The notes: a model not told the origin generated them from the sequence alone. 64,000 nt of DNA from Chamaea fasciata (GCA_029207755.1 JARCOQ010000008.1:29687021-29751020); one strand, 5' to 3'; shown: positions 35,301 through 49,900, counted from the stretch's first letter. A program made the numbers and translations.

Positions 35301-38300
35301 AGTCAACATTACCCTGTGTCCCCAGTTCTTGTGTATCTACCATCATCTGTACAGGCAAATAGAGGGGGTGAATAATAAAAGTTTCAGTTCGGAAGCAGAA
35401 GGGGAAATGAAAAGGAGAAATCTGGTTTGGCTCAAGCTCAAACACATTCATCCCCTGACACAGTTCAGCAAATCACTTTTTAAGTTTATATCAAGCAAAA
35501 TGCTTTGCTTACATGAAACCAATTCTTTTCCATTTCAGCATTAAGCACTGGATTTTTTCATTTTTCAAACAAAAATTCTGTACTTTCATTTACAGTACTT
35601 TGAAGCAGTGTTTTAATTCAGAAAACCAAACTTCTTACGATGAGCATTCAGCAAAACTGTGGATAAATGATGGAAATTGTGACATCGAATTTACATTTTT
35701 TGCTGGGAGGTCAGACTAAATGGAATGAATAAATATTCATGAGAAATAAGATTTTATGGAAAATATGTCACTCATTTGGCATTCTCCCTTTATAAACCTC
35801 TCCTTGCTAGATCAATTTTTATCTGACTTTTTTTTTTTTTTTTTTTTAGGTACTTACACAAGAATGTAATTTGTTTCTTACTCTGCTTATTTCAAGTTAG
35901 AAGCTGACTTTACAGAATCACTGTATCAGAGGTAATGGTTAAGTATAATCTGAGCATGTTTACCCAAATAATTTAAAGCAATCCATGGGCAGGGTATAGC
36001 TTTAAAATACAGCACACTGCAATAAAAGCACACACTAAACCTCTCATCTGCATGTTTTCTTTGCCAAAATGATACCGGGGGTTTCGCACTAAATCCAGGC
36101 TAAGTGTTGCCACCCTAAAGGTGGCAAACCCTAAAAGAGTAGGCCAAACCCATAAGCCTTGAACCCCAAAGTCACAAAACACCACATGCAGCAGTTTCCT
36201 TGCAGGAAACTCTTTCAGGCATCCTGAGGTACCTCTCACAGATAAATCTCCTCCATCACTCCCTCAGGAAATGAGAACTGGGAGATGCCAGGGCACAGCA
36301 GTGGGGTCCACCTGGAGAAGGTCACACACAACACTGGTGCCGTTCTCCACATCTTTCTGTGCTGTATCCACATTCCCCTTGGGCTGATAAAGGATTCAGT
36401 ACAGAAATGGAAAGGTCTTGACTGTGAACCATTTTACAACCTGCAACACTGGAACTGGGCAGGCAGGAGAGCAGAGTTCAGGGTGCAGCCTCAGCAGCTC
36501 TAATCGAGTTCACTGGTGGGGTTTTGTCTCTTGGCTTTCACACCATTTCCCTGGCTCCCAGCCATATGTGTGAAATTAAGACTTACGGTTTTTTGATCTG
36601 GCTGGGCCCAGTGTCACATCCCAGAGATGAAAGGCAGCTCTACAATGTCTCTAATCCTGTGCTGCACAATATTTTCACAGAGAGACAGATTTCTCACACA
36701 TGTGGCAAAGATAAGGCTTGGTATCTGCATCCCTTTTGGACTGGGAGGTTCTTAAGATGACTCTCATTTGAGTAAGATAAAAAGATTCAGAGGGATTTTT
36801 CCAAATGACAAAATGTTCTCCCCCTTTTATAAAAGGAGCCAAATAAAACATCCCTTTCCCCTCCTGCCAAGGTCCTTCCAGATGCTATTTACCTCTGTGC
36901 AGTGATTTCAGGCTGGAGATGAACTGGCAGGCTTCAGTGGGGGATTTGCAAGCTCGAATGTAGCTTTTCACACTGCTGATGACATCGAAGAAAGTCACGT
37001 TGGATGCTAAAGAGAACGTGGATTGCACTGAAACGTGCACAAAATTTGCCTCCCTAACAAAAAAAACCAAAACAAAACAGCCCTGAGTATCACAAGTTGG
37101 TCTGATGTTATCATTAGCACCTTATACATAGGACTGCTATTGACACAAGAGATGCTTATCACACACACAGCACTACATGCACACTGAAAGAGCCATGCAC
37201 TGTAAAGACCTTAAAACCAGGACTAACCAATACACAGAGAGGAGAATACGGAGCTGGAAGGGATGCCGGTAGCTCACTTTGGAACCAGCCACAAATCCCT
37301 CCTGGGCAGCCCATCCCCAAGCTGCTCAGGTCAGAAGGAGAGTACCAGGTGAGCCTAGCAAGCTGGTCAGGCATTCCTCATGCCCCGGACCACTGCCAGG
37401 CTGGGCTGTATCCAACCCAGCACTGACTCAAAATGGAGAGTGTGGGTCTCAAACTGAAGATCCCAAATGCTCAAGTTTCTCATTCTTCCCCTGGTAGCCT
37501 TAGCCTTACCTGCTTGCCTTGACTGTGGAGTGGTGGTATCCTGGCAAGCCTGACAGTGATGCATTGAGCTGCAAGGAGGGAGAGAGCAGCTGTTAGTGCC
37601 CCAGGGGATGATGCAAGGAGGCAGCCCCATGGGATGTAGCATGGGACAGTCCTCCTGGGTCCCTGACACCATCCCCTGTGTTTCCCAGAGATGCCTGCTG
37701 AGACCAAGGGGGCTCTGAGCATCCCAGAGGTTCATCTGCTCTGTAAGAGAGAAGCACTGCCCTGTTGCCAGTAAGAGGTGGACAAAGTCACCATTGCACA
37801 GCCTTGCACAAGAACAAAGCTCCAGGGATTTTGACATGAGCATCTGCCTGTGGCCCTGCAGTGCAATGACCACAAAGGTCAGGCATGAGCCAGATGTCAG
37901 CAGGGAGAGAGCCCTGTGCAAGGCTGTCCACAAAGCAGCACCCTTGGAGACTGCAGATCTTCCCTGATGCTGGATCTGTGCAGTTGTTTGTATTTACTGC
38001 CCAGCACAAGCTGTGCAGGCAGCACCACAGTGACTCCACCCAGCACCCCCTTTCTTTGGCAGTATCTCCAAATCACCTGCTCCAAAGAGCTGGAATGAAG
38101 TGCACCCAGCCCAGGGACCACTAACAGGATGAACTTGTGCATGCAGTAATCTGGAAAAGAACCGCACAGAGATGTACCTATACCCAGCCCATGGGTCTTT
38201 TTGGAGCTACTGATGGCATAGGATATGGGGTAGACAACAGAACTGGCTCTCTCAACTGACCAAGAGCCACGTGGCTACAAATGAATGGCTGGGAAACATG

Positions 38301-40922
38301 ACAATCATAAGATGAGTGAAGGGGACTTGTCCCATCAGCATTGCCGAAGTCCCAGCAAGGACACTCACCATCTCCAGGATCTCCCTCTCAATGTGGAAGA
38401 GCTCTGTGTACTTCCCATGGGTGCTATTAGGTTTCAGGGGAACCTGGCCAATAAATATTCTCACTAAAACGTAGAATAAGACAAGTTTGTTAGGACAATT
38501 CTCTGTGCCATGTGTAGTATCTGCAAGTTTTCATCTGCCTTACATGAGAGGCAGTTTGCATGGAAAATTCCTTTAGAGAAAACTCAGATCTGAGAGTCGC
38601 TGCCCCAATAAAACAAAGTCACAGCCTTGGGTTTTCTTCCCAAGGGTTGCTGCAATGTTCCCACAGTCCCAGTCAAATTCCAGAGCTCAGTGCTGCTGAA
38701 CAGACAGCATTTCACTTCAGTGTTCATACATTTCATGCAGAAGCACAAACTAACTTAAATAGATCCCTGAACACAGAGGGAGATGGGTAAATTTAGTAAG
38801 AAGACAGTGTCAGGAACCAAAGCTATTTATGATAATTTGGGGTAAACATGTCAAATCTCTTACTCCTCCCTGCAATGGAAGGAAATCAAATTAGCAAGTC
38901 AAAATAAAGCACTGAAGAAAGGACATTTCCATTTTTCAAACTGCTGGAGAGAATGAGCAATGACATTTGAAAAGAGGTCCAAAAGATGCATTTTTCTGTG
39001 CTTAGATGCATATTTGATTCACAGCAGCAGAATGTAATAATCTGAGTTGTCCAGACTTTCAGAGATAATACCCCTAAATCTTGTATTAAGTGTCATGAGA
39101 TTCTCAGTGGAAATGAGAACTCAGAACTCCAGCTTTATGTTCCACCAGAAAAACAAAACCAGTTGCAGATAACATTATAAAGTCTCCAATTCTTTTCCAT
39201 TTTTTCCCATCCACTGAACCTATCTTCACCACAAATTGTACATCATACATCTCTAATGTAACAACTCCAGACAAAAACTATGATGAGAATCACCTTTACA
39301 GTGTTTATATAATCTGTCCATACCCCAGTTCAAGGCGTAATCAAAACATGTCTCTAAATTAGAAGCTGACAGATTCCAGCTTGAAGAAATGTTTCAAAAC
39401 ACTCTTCAGGGACACCTCACCCATGTTTCCTTAGCAAAATTTCCATGCCTCTAATCCCCACTGATTAAAGGTCAGAAGAAAACCTATGAAAACAAATTCC
39501 CCTTTACAATGGAATATTGTAAGTCCTTGAGACTGAGAGTCCTCTAATAGAAAGGAAGGGGTCAGAACCTGAGTTCCAGCTAATAACTGTGCTGCTCAAA
39601 AAATGCTAAAGGTATGAAACAAGACCTTGATCTTACAAAGACTTTCACGGCTGCTTAACTTTCCACACATGGCTGACCCCACTGAAGCCAGGTTACACAA
39701 CAGCCCCACTCACTTCTCCCAAGCCAAGTGTCTTCACAGGAGTCTGCAGGGCTGATAAGCTGCTGAGTGGTTTTGGGAAGTTTTAAAACACATCAGGAAC
39801 AGAAGGGGCACCTCTGTCCTTACTGACAAGCCTGAGCCCACTGCTCCATTGCTGCGTTTTTAAGAAGCACTCAGGTATCTCTGCCTGCTCCCCAGGCAGC
39901 CCAACACAACAGGCATTAGACACTACACTTGTAAAAACACTAAAAGGCTCATATAAAAGGGGTGGTTGGAAGGAACATTAAGCTCCTGAACTAGTTTGAG
40001 CCTAAAACAATTTATTTTAGAGGATTAAAAATAATTATTACCATCCCTGGTTTTTCACTTTTGTTTTCTTACCTAAATTGCACTTTCCTTTTTCCAGCTC
40101 ATATCCAAGAGGACACTGACAGATATAGGAGCCATGGGTGTTGTTGCAGGTGGCCAGTGCAGGACAAGGGTTGGAAAGACATTTATCCACCTCTATAAAA
40201 GTTAAAAACAGAACAAAACAGATTATACTTACAGAATCACAAAAATCATCAGCTGTTGGGCTAAAAGAGATGAACTTGACTCCCCATCTGTGACTCCTTG
40301 AGCATTATCAGATGCTTCATTGCATCATTTGCACTTAATATTTATGCTGTTCCTAATTATTCTGTTGGAGCTGAAAGAATAAATATAAACCACTTGAATA
40401 TTCATTCAAAAGCCCTTGGGGTCTAGCATGGATCCATGTTAATACAAACATCCAACTGCTCTGCTCATCAGAGGATCTCGGGGTTCTTTCCAAAGACAAA
40501 CAACCCAACAGTTAATGCATGAGAAGACCAAAGAAGGAACCCCAACAGCCCAAGTTAGACATGTGAGCACGGGCTGCTTCACCAAAGTCCTGCCCTTTTC
40601 ATCCAAGCGCTGTTTCTCTGCTCCAAAAGTAGTGCTTGAGCACTGATCCAGTCTGTAGATTACCCAGTAACAGTGGAGGCAGCCCTGGCTGCAATCACCT
40701 CCTTTTCCAGAGCTCCTCCATGCCAGCCTGGGGATGGTCACAGCAGTGGTTCCTGCCTGTGCCACGACTCACAGTGCTTTTCCTGCTGGGTGAGCAAGAT
40801 CTTGGGGAGCAGACACCACTGTGATAATGTGATGTCTCAGGGGATTAAGGACTGTAATCTCAGATGCTTCATAGATTACACAGCTCAAACTGCAAATTCT
40901 GAAGAATATATCCAATAGTTCC

Positions 40923-40957
<35 letters not shown>

Positions 40958-43900
40958 AAAAAAGATATCCTGGACAAAAAATTCTTCTTGCTGCATCTAG
41001 GACTCACATGAGCACAAACACACATTGCACACACCCACAAGGACAGACCATAGGCAGGGCTGTGGACTTGCCAGTGGCGAGGCTCTACAAGACCAGCAAG
41101 ACAACTTACACAGCACTTGCACCTCTCTTGTGGCTGCTCCTGAGTGCTGCAGCCAAGGCAGGAAGGACAGACTCCGTGGTTAAAGCATCAAGCACTGCAG
41201 CCAAACCCGTGTGAGCATTTCTGGTGGTGCTGCAATAACCCACAGCACCACACAGACCTGACAGCCCTGAGCCAAACCCTGCACTGGGACACACCACCTG
41301 ATGCGCTCTCATACCTGGGCTAGCCTGGCACAGCTACCTCAGCAGCAGTGAGAAACAGATTTGGTGACTCTAATCTAAGCAGCCAGAAATGAGTGGGTGT
41401 GATTTAAAACCATGGCTTTCACTGTGCCATCCTTCAATTTGTGCTTTGTATAGCAGAGACCAGGGCAGCTTCTCTCAGGGTGGTGATTGCCCATGTACAA
41501 AGCACAATGCCCAAGACAGCAGAAGGATCTTTTTCATTCTGGTAAATGACAAATCTCAGTTTTTAAAGGAAAGAATAATTTGGCAAAAGTGTGAATCAAT
41601 TGCTAAACAGGATGAATCACCTTAATTTTTCAATTTAAAAAGAATTCATTCCAGTAAAGTGATTCTTTTTCGAGGTTTTTTTGCATGAAGCTATAGCTAT
41701 AATTAAAACCAATCAGCCTGAGAAATAAGTTTTAAATACTTAATTATTGGATGGAATATATATTATTGCCAATATTTCACTGAGATTAATGCCTTTAGCA
41801 CACACAATATCCTACAGTGGCATGATGGCTGGGCTCTGAACTTCAAACACAAAGTCAATTTGCTTTCATATAAGACTTCAGCAAATGTATTTACTTGAGA
41901 AGATAAGGAGACTGGCAGTGGTAATAAATTACTATAACAACACACTCAGCAAGCCTATGGTACATAACCTACCAGAAGAAGCATCAGGTCCCTAAGTAGA
42001 AGATTAATATTTAGTGAGATGGGGAGAAAAAAACACATAGGTTGTAATATGAGAATCAGTTTCAACACAAATACCAAGTGCTGGCCAAGTGTACTTTCTC
42101 ATTAATAAGACAGGTATCAATCATTATAGATTGTTATTGTTAACTTATCAAAAAATATAAAGTGCATCCTGTGCTTACCTGTAAGGCCAATCAGCTTTAT
42201 TTTCTTGAAACTGTCAAATTTCAGCTTAATCTTTCTATCAGAAATGTTCACCAAAGTTTTCACCCTTATTTCAGCCATTCAACTTGATTGCTAAGCCCTT
42301 AGCTTAAAAAAAATCAACAAGTTATTGCCCTCAAACCCTGCTGACAACAGACTTGTCATACATACATGTATACACAACTCTTTGAAAATTCCTTAAGTGG
42401 GACCCAGGTGTTCCTGGCCCCACCACTGGTGAGAGCCATTGTACACGTTACCTGTTGCTGGAGGTGACGTCCTCAGCCTGGCCGTGCTGCTCAGTGGAGG
42501 AACAGTGGTTGGTTTGGTAGCAGCCAAAGTAGTTGCAATGCTCACAGTGGTCTTGGTGGTTGGAGGGGCTTCAGAAGGACTTGTAACATGGAGGTTTTCC
42601 TCAGTGACTTTACCAGGCTTTGCAGTGGTGGCATCCATGGCTTCTGTGCTTTTACCGGTGGTATAACTGTGCTTAGTGGCCGTGGGTGTGTGGGCCCTGT
42701 GGTCTTTCACAGTGCTGGCCTCACCTGGGGTGGGCTGGCGACCAGCCGGCGTTGTCAGCACAGGAGGTTTCACCGTGGTCACTGCCACTGCAGGGACAAT
42801 GCTGCTGTGATTTGCTGCACTTGGTGAGGGACTGAGGGGTGCATCTGTTGGACCAGCCTGTGGAGCAACACTGGCTGTGGTGAGCAGCGGTGTTGCCTTC
42901 CCAAAGCTGTCCCCATGGGTGGTGGCATCTCTAGGCGAGGCAGTCTCCGTTACTGTCACGGGAGCGGACACAGACACAACGCGTCCACCAAGCAGCTCCA
43001 TGGGTGCCGTAGGGAGAGGGGACCTGGTGGGACTGAAGGTGGTGCTCTTTTGGGGCTGGTGTGTGACATTGGGCTTGTGGGTCTCTCTGGGTGAGCTCCT
43101 GGCTGTGGCAGCTGTGGAGGGCACCTGCCTGACCACGCTCGTAGCCACAGTGATGCTGGTTTGATCACTGTCACTGGACTGCGAGATGGATGAGGGTGAT
43201 GAAAATACAGACAATAAAGATGCTAACGAGTAAGATGGAGAGGGCAAGGAGGAAGTGGGCAAGGAGGATGACAAAGCCTGCAGAGGGGGTGAAGATGCCA
43301 TCACAGAGGGCAAGCGTGGCTCAGGTGATTCTGACGGTGTAAACAGAGGAGTTGGTGGTGGTGGTGTTGATGGCAGCGAGTGCTGCAGTGATGACAGTGA
43401 GGAAGAGGCTGGAAATGCTGATGAAGACAGAGATGATTTGTCCGTGGTCAACAACTCAGAGTCAGTGTTGAATAGAGTTGTATTTTCTATGCTGCCTGTA
43501 GAAGCAGATGTCGATGGTTTGGAAGGGATCACCAGCAACGGCTCCGTAGATGGTCCAACAAAACTGCTACTGTTCGATGCATTGGTGTGCCTGTCATGAG
43601 CCACGGACGACTGTGAGGCATCAAAAGGGCTGGAAATTTCAGAAAAAAAGGTGGAGCTTTCTGAGGAGTCAGCAGAGGTGCTGCTGTTGGAGATAGACAG
43701 GAGGGTCCTTTCTCCTCCTCTGGTATATGTGGTTGAAATGTATGTGCCATCTGTGTGAGAAACCGAGGTCCTTTTCTCAGCATCAATGCTACTGACGGGC
43801 TGATGGCTACCTGAAAAGTCTGGAGTAAAAGGACAAAAAATATTAGAAAGACAGAGTAATATAAGAGCATTTTGATGTCATTTTAAAACTGTTTGCTAAA

Positions 43901-46900
43901 TAGAATATTCTTGTCTGTGAACCTGTCCATGATTTTCTAAAAATTACAAGGACCATTCAAGCATAGTTTTGGGATTAGGAGTCTTATGCACTCCTTAATT
44001 GATTCTAAAATGGTGAACCCTGACAGACACAAGACTCCCATGAAATGTGTAGGTTTCCAAATCACTTTTCTTCACATATTGCTTTCCTGAAGTGATAGAG
44101 TTCTTAGCATTCTGTGATATTTGTGGCAAGCTAAGCAGGAAAACCCAATTGTTCTTTTTATCATTCATAATCTACAAAACTCATATCCTCTCCTTCTTAT
44201 CCTCCGTTTCCATCTACACAATATCCATCTTGTTCAGTCAATTTGTTTTTAGACACAGTGAACTTCATGCCTCTGCAAGATGAAATTATAACATTATGTT
44301 AATTTGCAGCTTATCATGAACACAGTGATTCAAAACTTTGCAGCCAGAAAAACCTAAATGAACAGCACATCAGCCTGCAAAAAATTCACATTATTTAGCA
44401 TAAAAGGTACAATCAATCTTATAATACCAATTTCAGGATGCAAAACTAAGTTCAGCCCACTTAAAAAAAATAAAAATGGTGTTGAAATTTTGTTTTAGTT
44501 CTACAACTGACTTAGGTTATCATAAAACACTCCTGAAAGCATCACACAAAAGAAATCAGTTAGGATGCAAAACAAAGTAATGCAGCCATCAAAAAGGAGG
44601 GTTTATGGCTCCGCTTCTGGAATAGTTCCCCATCTGTGTGGGGTCTGATTTTGAGTCCTTTGATGGAAACATTCCCCTGAGTGAACCCACAGGTGGTACT
44701 GAATGTAGTAATGAATGAGAAATTTATGTACAACATACTGAAAAACAGGAGAATGTGAATTCCCCCCAGATGTACAGGAGGAGACACCAACTCACTTGTG
44801 AGATTGTTTTGGAAAGAAGAGGAAGTGGGTATCTTGGCAGAACGTACAAAGACCGTCTCCGTCGCAAGGCCCGTGAAACCCCCACTGCTGGTGGAGGCAT
44901 TGGTTGTCCTGCCCTGCTCCACCAGTGCTGGCTCAGATGGCCCTGGAGAGCTGGGAGCTTTGGCATGGAAAGGAGAGCTCTCCATGTCACCAGACAATGT
45001 GCCATCTGTCACTGAGTGCAGCATCCTCTCCTCAGCACCCGCAGATGTGGATGGACTGTACACGGGATTGGTGACGGGGCTGGACATCCTCTCAGCACCT
45101 GAGCTGCTCAGGGAGGGATGGCTCCTGCCAATAGCTGGAAAAGGATTGAAAAGCAGGCATCGGATTCATCATCTCAGAGCAGACAGCACTGACTGTCCAA
45201 ATACTGAGGAATCAGTACCATTAGAGTCATAATGGTATGTTTATGTTATTTATAATTATCACCCCAACCCAGACAGGCAGTCGATGTGTCCTAGAGCAAA
45301 AAGCTTCATGTTTCAAGAATGAGACCCTTCTTGTTAAGCATCAGCAGCTGCAAATATACAACACCACTAGGCAGAACCACCACCACTTATAAATGCTGCC
45401 CCTGACACCTGCAACAGCTGTGTCAATCCTACAGAGGAGGGGAAGAGACAGGCAGTCAAATGCTACCCCAGAGTTCAGAAAAACTCACTGGAAGGTTCAG
45501 CAGCAGTTGAGAAGTAGGTGAAGACCCTGGATGTAAGGGTGACCTTGGGCTGTGGGGACCCTGCTTGGCCAGATGACACATGTCTCACTCGAGGCCATGC
45601 CGTGGAGGATGGGATGGGGCCGGTATGGATGGCCCCAGCTGTGCCAGGCTGAGATGTGAGGCTTTCTGCTTTTGTGCTCCACATGCTGCGGCTCCCTGGG
45701 GCTTGAGATGTCCCTTCCTTGTGGATGAAGATTGTGGCTGAAGGTGAAGGCACTGAAACTCTGGGAGAAAACACAGGCAGCAGCTTTGTTGGAAGCTCAC
45801 TGAGCCCAGCACCACTCTGTGAAACATTATTCTTCTTCCCAGGCTCTGCTGCTGACAAGGACAGCAGGACTGTGTCCAGGGTGCTGGTGTGGAGGAGAGA
45901 GGGAGCAGAACTCCCTGTGGCACTGGAAACTCCATGGGTGTCCATCATGGGCACTGTGCTGCTCTCCTCACTGGCGGTAGTTGTCACCACACTGGGTGTG
46001 CTGGTGAGAGGCAGGTGTCCTCCCATTGCTGAGGTCTTGTCTGCTGAGAAAGAGAAAAGCAAAATGATTTATGCACCCTAAACTATAAATAAGCAGGTGT
46101 TCTCTCTTCCATCACCAGCCTCAGGCTGAGGGCACAAAGAGAACGTGGCAGAAAATCCAGTCCTGAGGAAAATGCTGGCTGTGAAGGCACAGCTCTTTCC
46201 TGTGCTGGGAAGTGCTGCTCACAGCAGGGCACCCTGGAGAGGGCACTAGGAACAAGTTATGGGAACACGTTTGGGTGCGCTTCCCTTTGGTGCTGTTCCC
46301 AGTGCCACAAGCCTGACCTGGGCACCAGACACCCATACTGTCACTTCTGCACCCACAATGAGAGAGGGGAGGTCACACAGCACCCAAATCCCTGGTACTC
46401 AAAAGAAAGTGTGGCAGGTTTGTATGGGATCAGTAAATACTGCCTCAGCACCCCAGGGTGGGAGTCAGGAATGACTACTGCTGCGATAAACCCAGCCAAT
46501 GGGGCAGTCTTGAAATTGTGCTGTCCCTGAAAACACAGCTAATCTCAAGGCCAGACTGCTCTGGCTGTAAGGCTGGCTTTTCCTGGTGGCTAAATAAAAG
46601 AAACAGATAATGCATTTTCCTCTGGAAGTTGAAATTTTCATCTGTAATGTCCAGTGCCATCATCCAGCACCTTCTAGCATGCCCTCACCCTCCATGCAGG
46701 TGGGTGTCTGGTGTGTGGTCAGAGCTCACCTGGGGAAGTGCTTTCTGAAGAAGAGGGTGTGCCTGTGAGCAATGGGTTCACAGATGACAGGGTGGCACCT
46801 CTGCCACCACCACCCTGGTTTGTCAAAGAAGACTGGGAATGGCCTGGAGAGCTGATGTTTTCAGTACCAGTGGTGGAAATCTCTGTTGTTTGGGCCAGTG

Positions 46901-49900
46901 TGGTGTTGGCTGGCAGAGACCTTAACGTCCTCCCTCCACCCTTGGTGCCTGTTGTGGAAACTGAGGTGCTGGTAGTGGAGAAATTGGTTCTTCTCTCTGT
47001 TGACAGGATGCTGAATGGCACGTGGCTGCTTCCAGTTGCTAAAGTGTGATAAAGAAACAATTTACATTTTTACACATATGAAACTATAAATAAAAATGAG
47101 CTTTCTTCCAACAGCACCCAGAGGCAGCAAGTACACAAACACAAGTAGAAAACATGAGAAGATGCCAATTTCCAAAGATGCAAATCCTTCCTACAAAAAT
47201 TTGTCTTCTAAAAAACAGTGTGACACTGACAAAAGTGCTATTATATAAAAACTGTTGAAATAGTAATGCTGTGCACTTGAATTCACCATTATGTGCCTGA
47301 GTGCACTCCATGCTGCTAGAACAAATATCGTGATGACCCAGAAAAGCCTGGAAACCAGTTCAGACAAGACACTACCCTGAGCAGTGTGAAGGTCTTAGAG
47401 AAGTCTGAAGAAACAGGATCAGGGAGATCAGACCCCTTCAGAACCACAGTGGGGTTCTTAAGCATGAAGGACCTCATTCAAAGTTGCCTTAAATTTGTTG
47501 AGCTGGTTCAAATTCTGGGAAGCAGTACAATCCGAGAAGTAGGACAGAAGGTAGGAACTGAAGACTGATCCCTGGGATCACAGGGACATGATCTAATCCT
47601 CACTTGCTTAGTTTTCTTTTCTGTAACGTGGAGATAGCAACTGGAGATAGTAAAAAAAAGACTGTGATTTGAAAGTTAATTATTTTTCTTGGCATAATGA
47701 CATTTTCCACACATGTGCCCTTTCTATAAAAAAATCTAAAGCACATTTTTTCGGTCAAGAAGGAGCTGAATAATTGCAGACACAAAATCACACTGCATCC
47801 TTCCAAACAGTATATTCTACATCACAGGAAAGATTCAGGCAAGTGCAAGCTGCAGGAAGTCCTCCTTTGGCTGGTAAGAAAAATGATATTTCAATTCTAA
47901 CGTGAGCTCACCAGGGGAAGGACCTTCTGAAGGAGAGTGAGAGCCTGTTAGGGAAGAGTCTGCCACCTCAGTGAAATCTGTCATTCCTGTGGACCCCTGA
48001 GCTCTGGAGGTCTCTCTCACAGAAGATGTGGACAAGGATTGGGTTGTGTCCAAGGTCCTGTACATGGCACTGCTGCTTGTGGAGCCCTTGGCTGCTGTCC
48101 AGTGGCTGCTGCCCGAGGCAGACCTGGGTGGCCTCCCACCACCGCTGGACGTGGCTGAAATGGGAGTGTTGGTGGCAGAGGAAGTGAGGGAGGTCTTCTC
48201 TGCCACTGGTCTGTGGCTGCTTCTGACACCTAGGATACAATAAAACCAGGTTTGATTTATGCATACAGAGCTATACATACGGCTGTAAGCTCAGCACCCA
48301 TTTCTACGCTGCCCACTGAGAAACTGAAAGTGTTTCTCTGGGAAGAGGTAAATCTCTTAAGTACAGGCACACGTGCCTTACAAAAAGCCATGAAAAATCT
48401 CAAACCCACGTCCTACAGACCAGCCTGCATGGCAGATATAACACCAGGTGACAGCTGCAAAACCCCAGCAAGCGTCTCTGGCAGGGAAATTTCTTACCAA
48501 CGTTCTTTCCAGGACTGGAATTTCATTAATAATGAGGCCATCAATGTTTTCCACTCTTTCACCCAAAGCTGAGTTCCACTCTCCCCCTTCCGACCCACCC
48601 CACTGCCAGCTCAGTGCAGCTAGTAATAAAAACATCCAATAATGACTGATGACCATATCTGAAGAAAAACAACGCAGGGATGTGAAATCTCACCCAGCCC
48701 CAAGGCAGACAGCTTTCAGACTAACAAATTTACCTTGGAAAGGACTTTCAGAGGCAGAGAGGGAGCTCGTGAGCAAAGGACCCCCAGGAGGGCCTGGGAG
48801 ATTGGTGGCTTCCCATGAGCTGTTGGGATGATGTGTCCCAATCCTCAAGGAAGAGGAGGTCCCGCCCAAAGAGCCTGTGGGGTTGGTGCTGGTGGCAGAG
48901 TCCCTTGTCACCCCAGCTGTGTGGCCATTTTCTGGGGACATCAGTGTCCCCATTGCCATGCTGGACATGTCAGCACCCTGGATGTCCAAGTGCAGCGTCG
49001 CCTCTTCTGCACCTGGGATGCTCTTGGGGGGTTCATAATTGCTGCCAAAAGCTGAAAACGGAGAAGGGAAAGACAAAAGTGCTTAAGCATAAATAAAAAC
49101 TGCTAGGTAGGTTTCATCCCACTATCAGTAGATGTGGACAATGTATGTGTGAATATTCAATGCAGAAATATTTAACACTGGGAAATCATTAAGACAGGGG
49201 GGAAAGTGGTCTTTTAAATAGGAACTGCTGAAGTTATTGCTTGCAAAATTCAACTGGAAGTTTTCAAAGAAAATCTATCTTCCCCTTCCACCAAGAATAA
49301 TATTTATCCATACTTTCATTTCTGTGAAATGTTTTTAAATGTATAGAATGTGCCAAATACAATATTATTCCACCTTTCTTTAAAATAAAAGGGATGTATT
49401 TTGTTAATAGTCTTTAAATAAGAGTTCTGAGGTATACAGCTATCTATCAAAACTCACTTGTGGAAGCACTTTCTGAAGCAGATGGCAAGCCTGTGAGCAA
49501 TGGGTCTGTGACACCTCTGCCTTCATCACCCTGGGCACCCACAGACATCCCATGGGTCTGGTTCTGGGCTGAAGAGCTGGTGATTTCAGTTCCAGAGGTG
49601 GAAATGTCTGCCATGGTGACCAGCCTGGTGCTGGCTGGCAGAGACCTTAATGTCCTCCCTCCACCCCTGGTGGCTGTTGTGGAAATGGAGGTGCTGGTGG
49701 TGGGGAAATCTGAACCGAACCTCTTCGTAGTTGAGTTGTTGGATGGCTGGTAGCGGCTTCCAATGGCTACAGTAAAATAAAAAAAAATGGATTTATACAT
49801 ATGAAATTATAAACAGATGGATCTGTTTTCCTCCCAGATGCTTACGGCGTACATACAGATATTAAGCATAGGAAGTTTTCAATCTGGACAAAGTGCTCTT

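Noticed and set aside
43255..43599. Plus-strand open frame opposite the large HEG1 mucin exon
   Set aside because: Shadow of the Ser/Thr-rich minus-strand exon.
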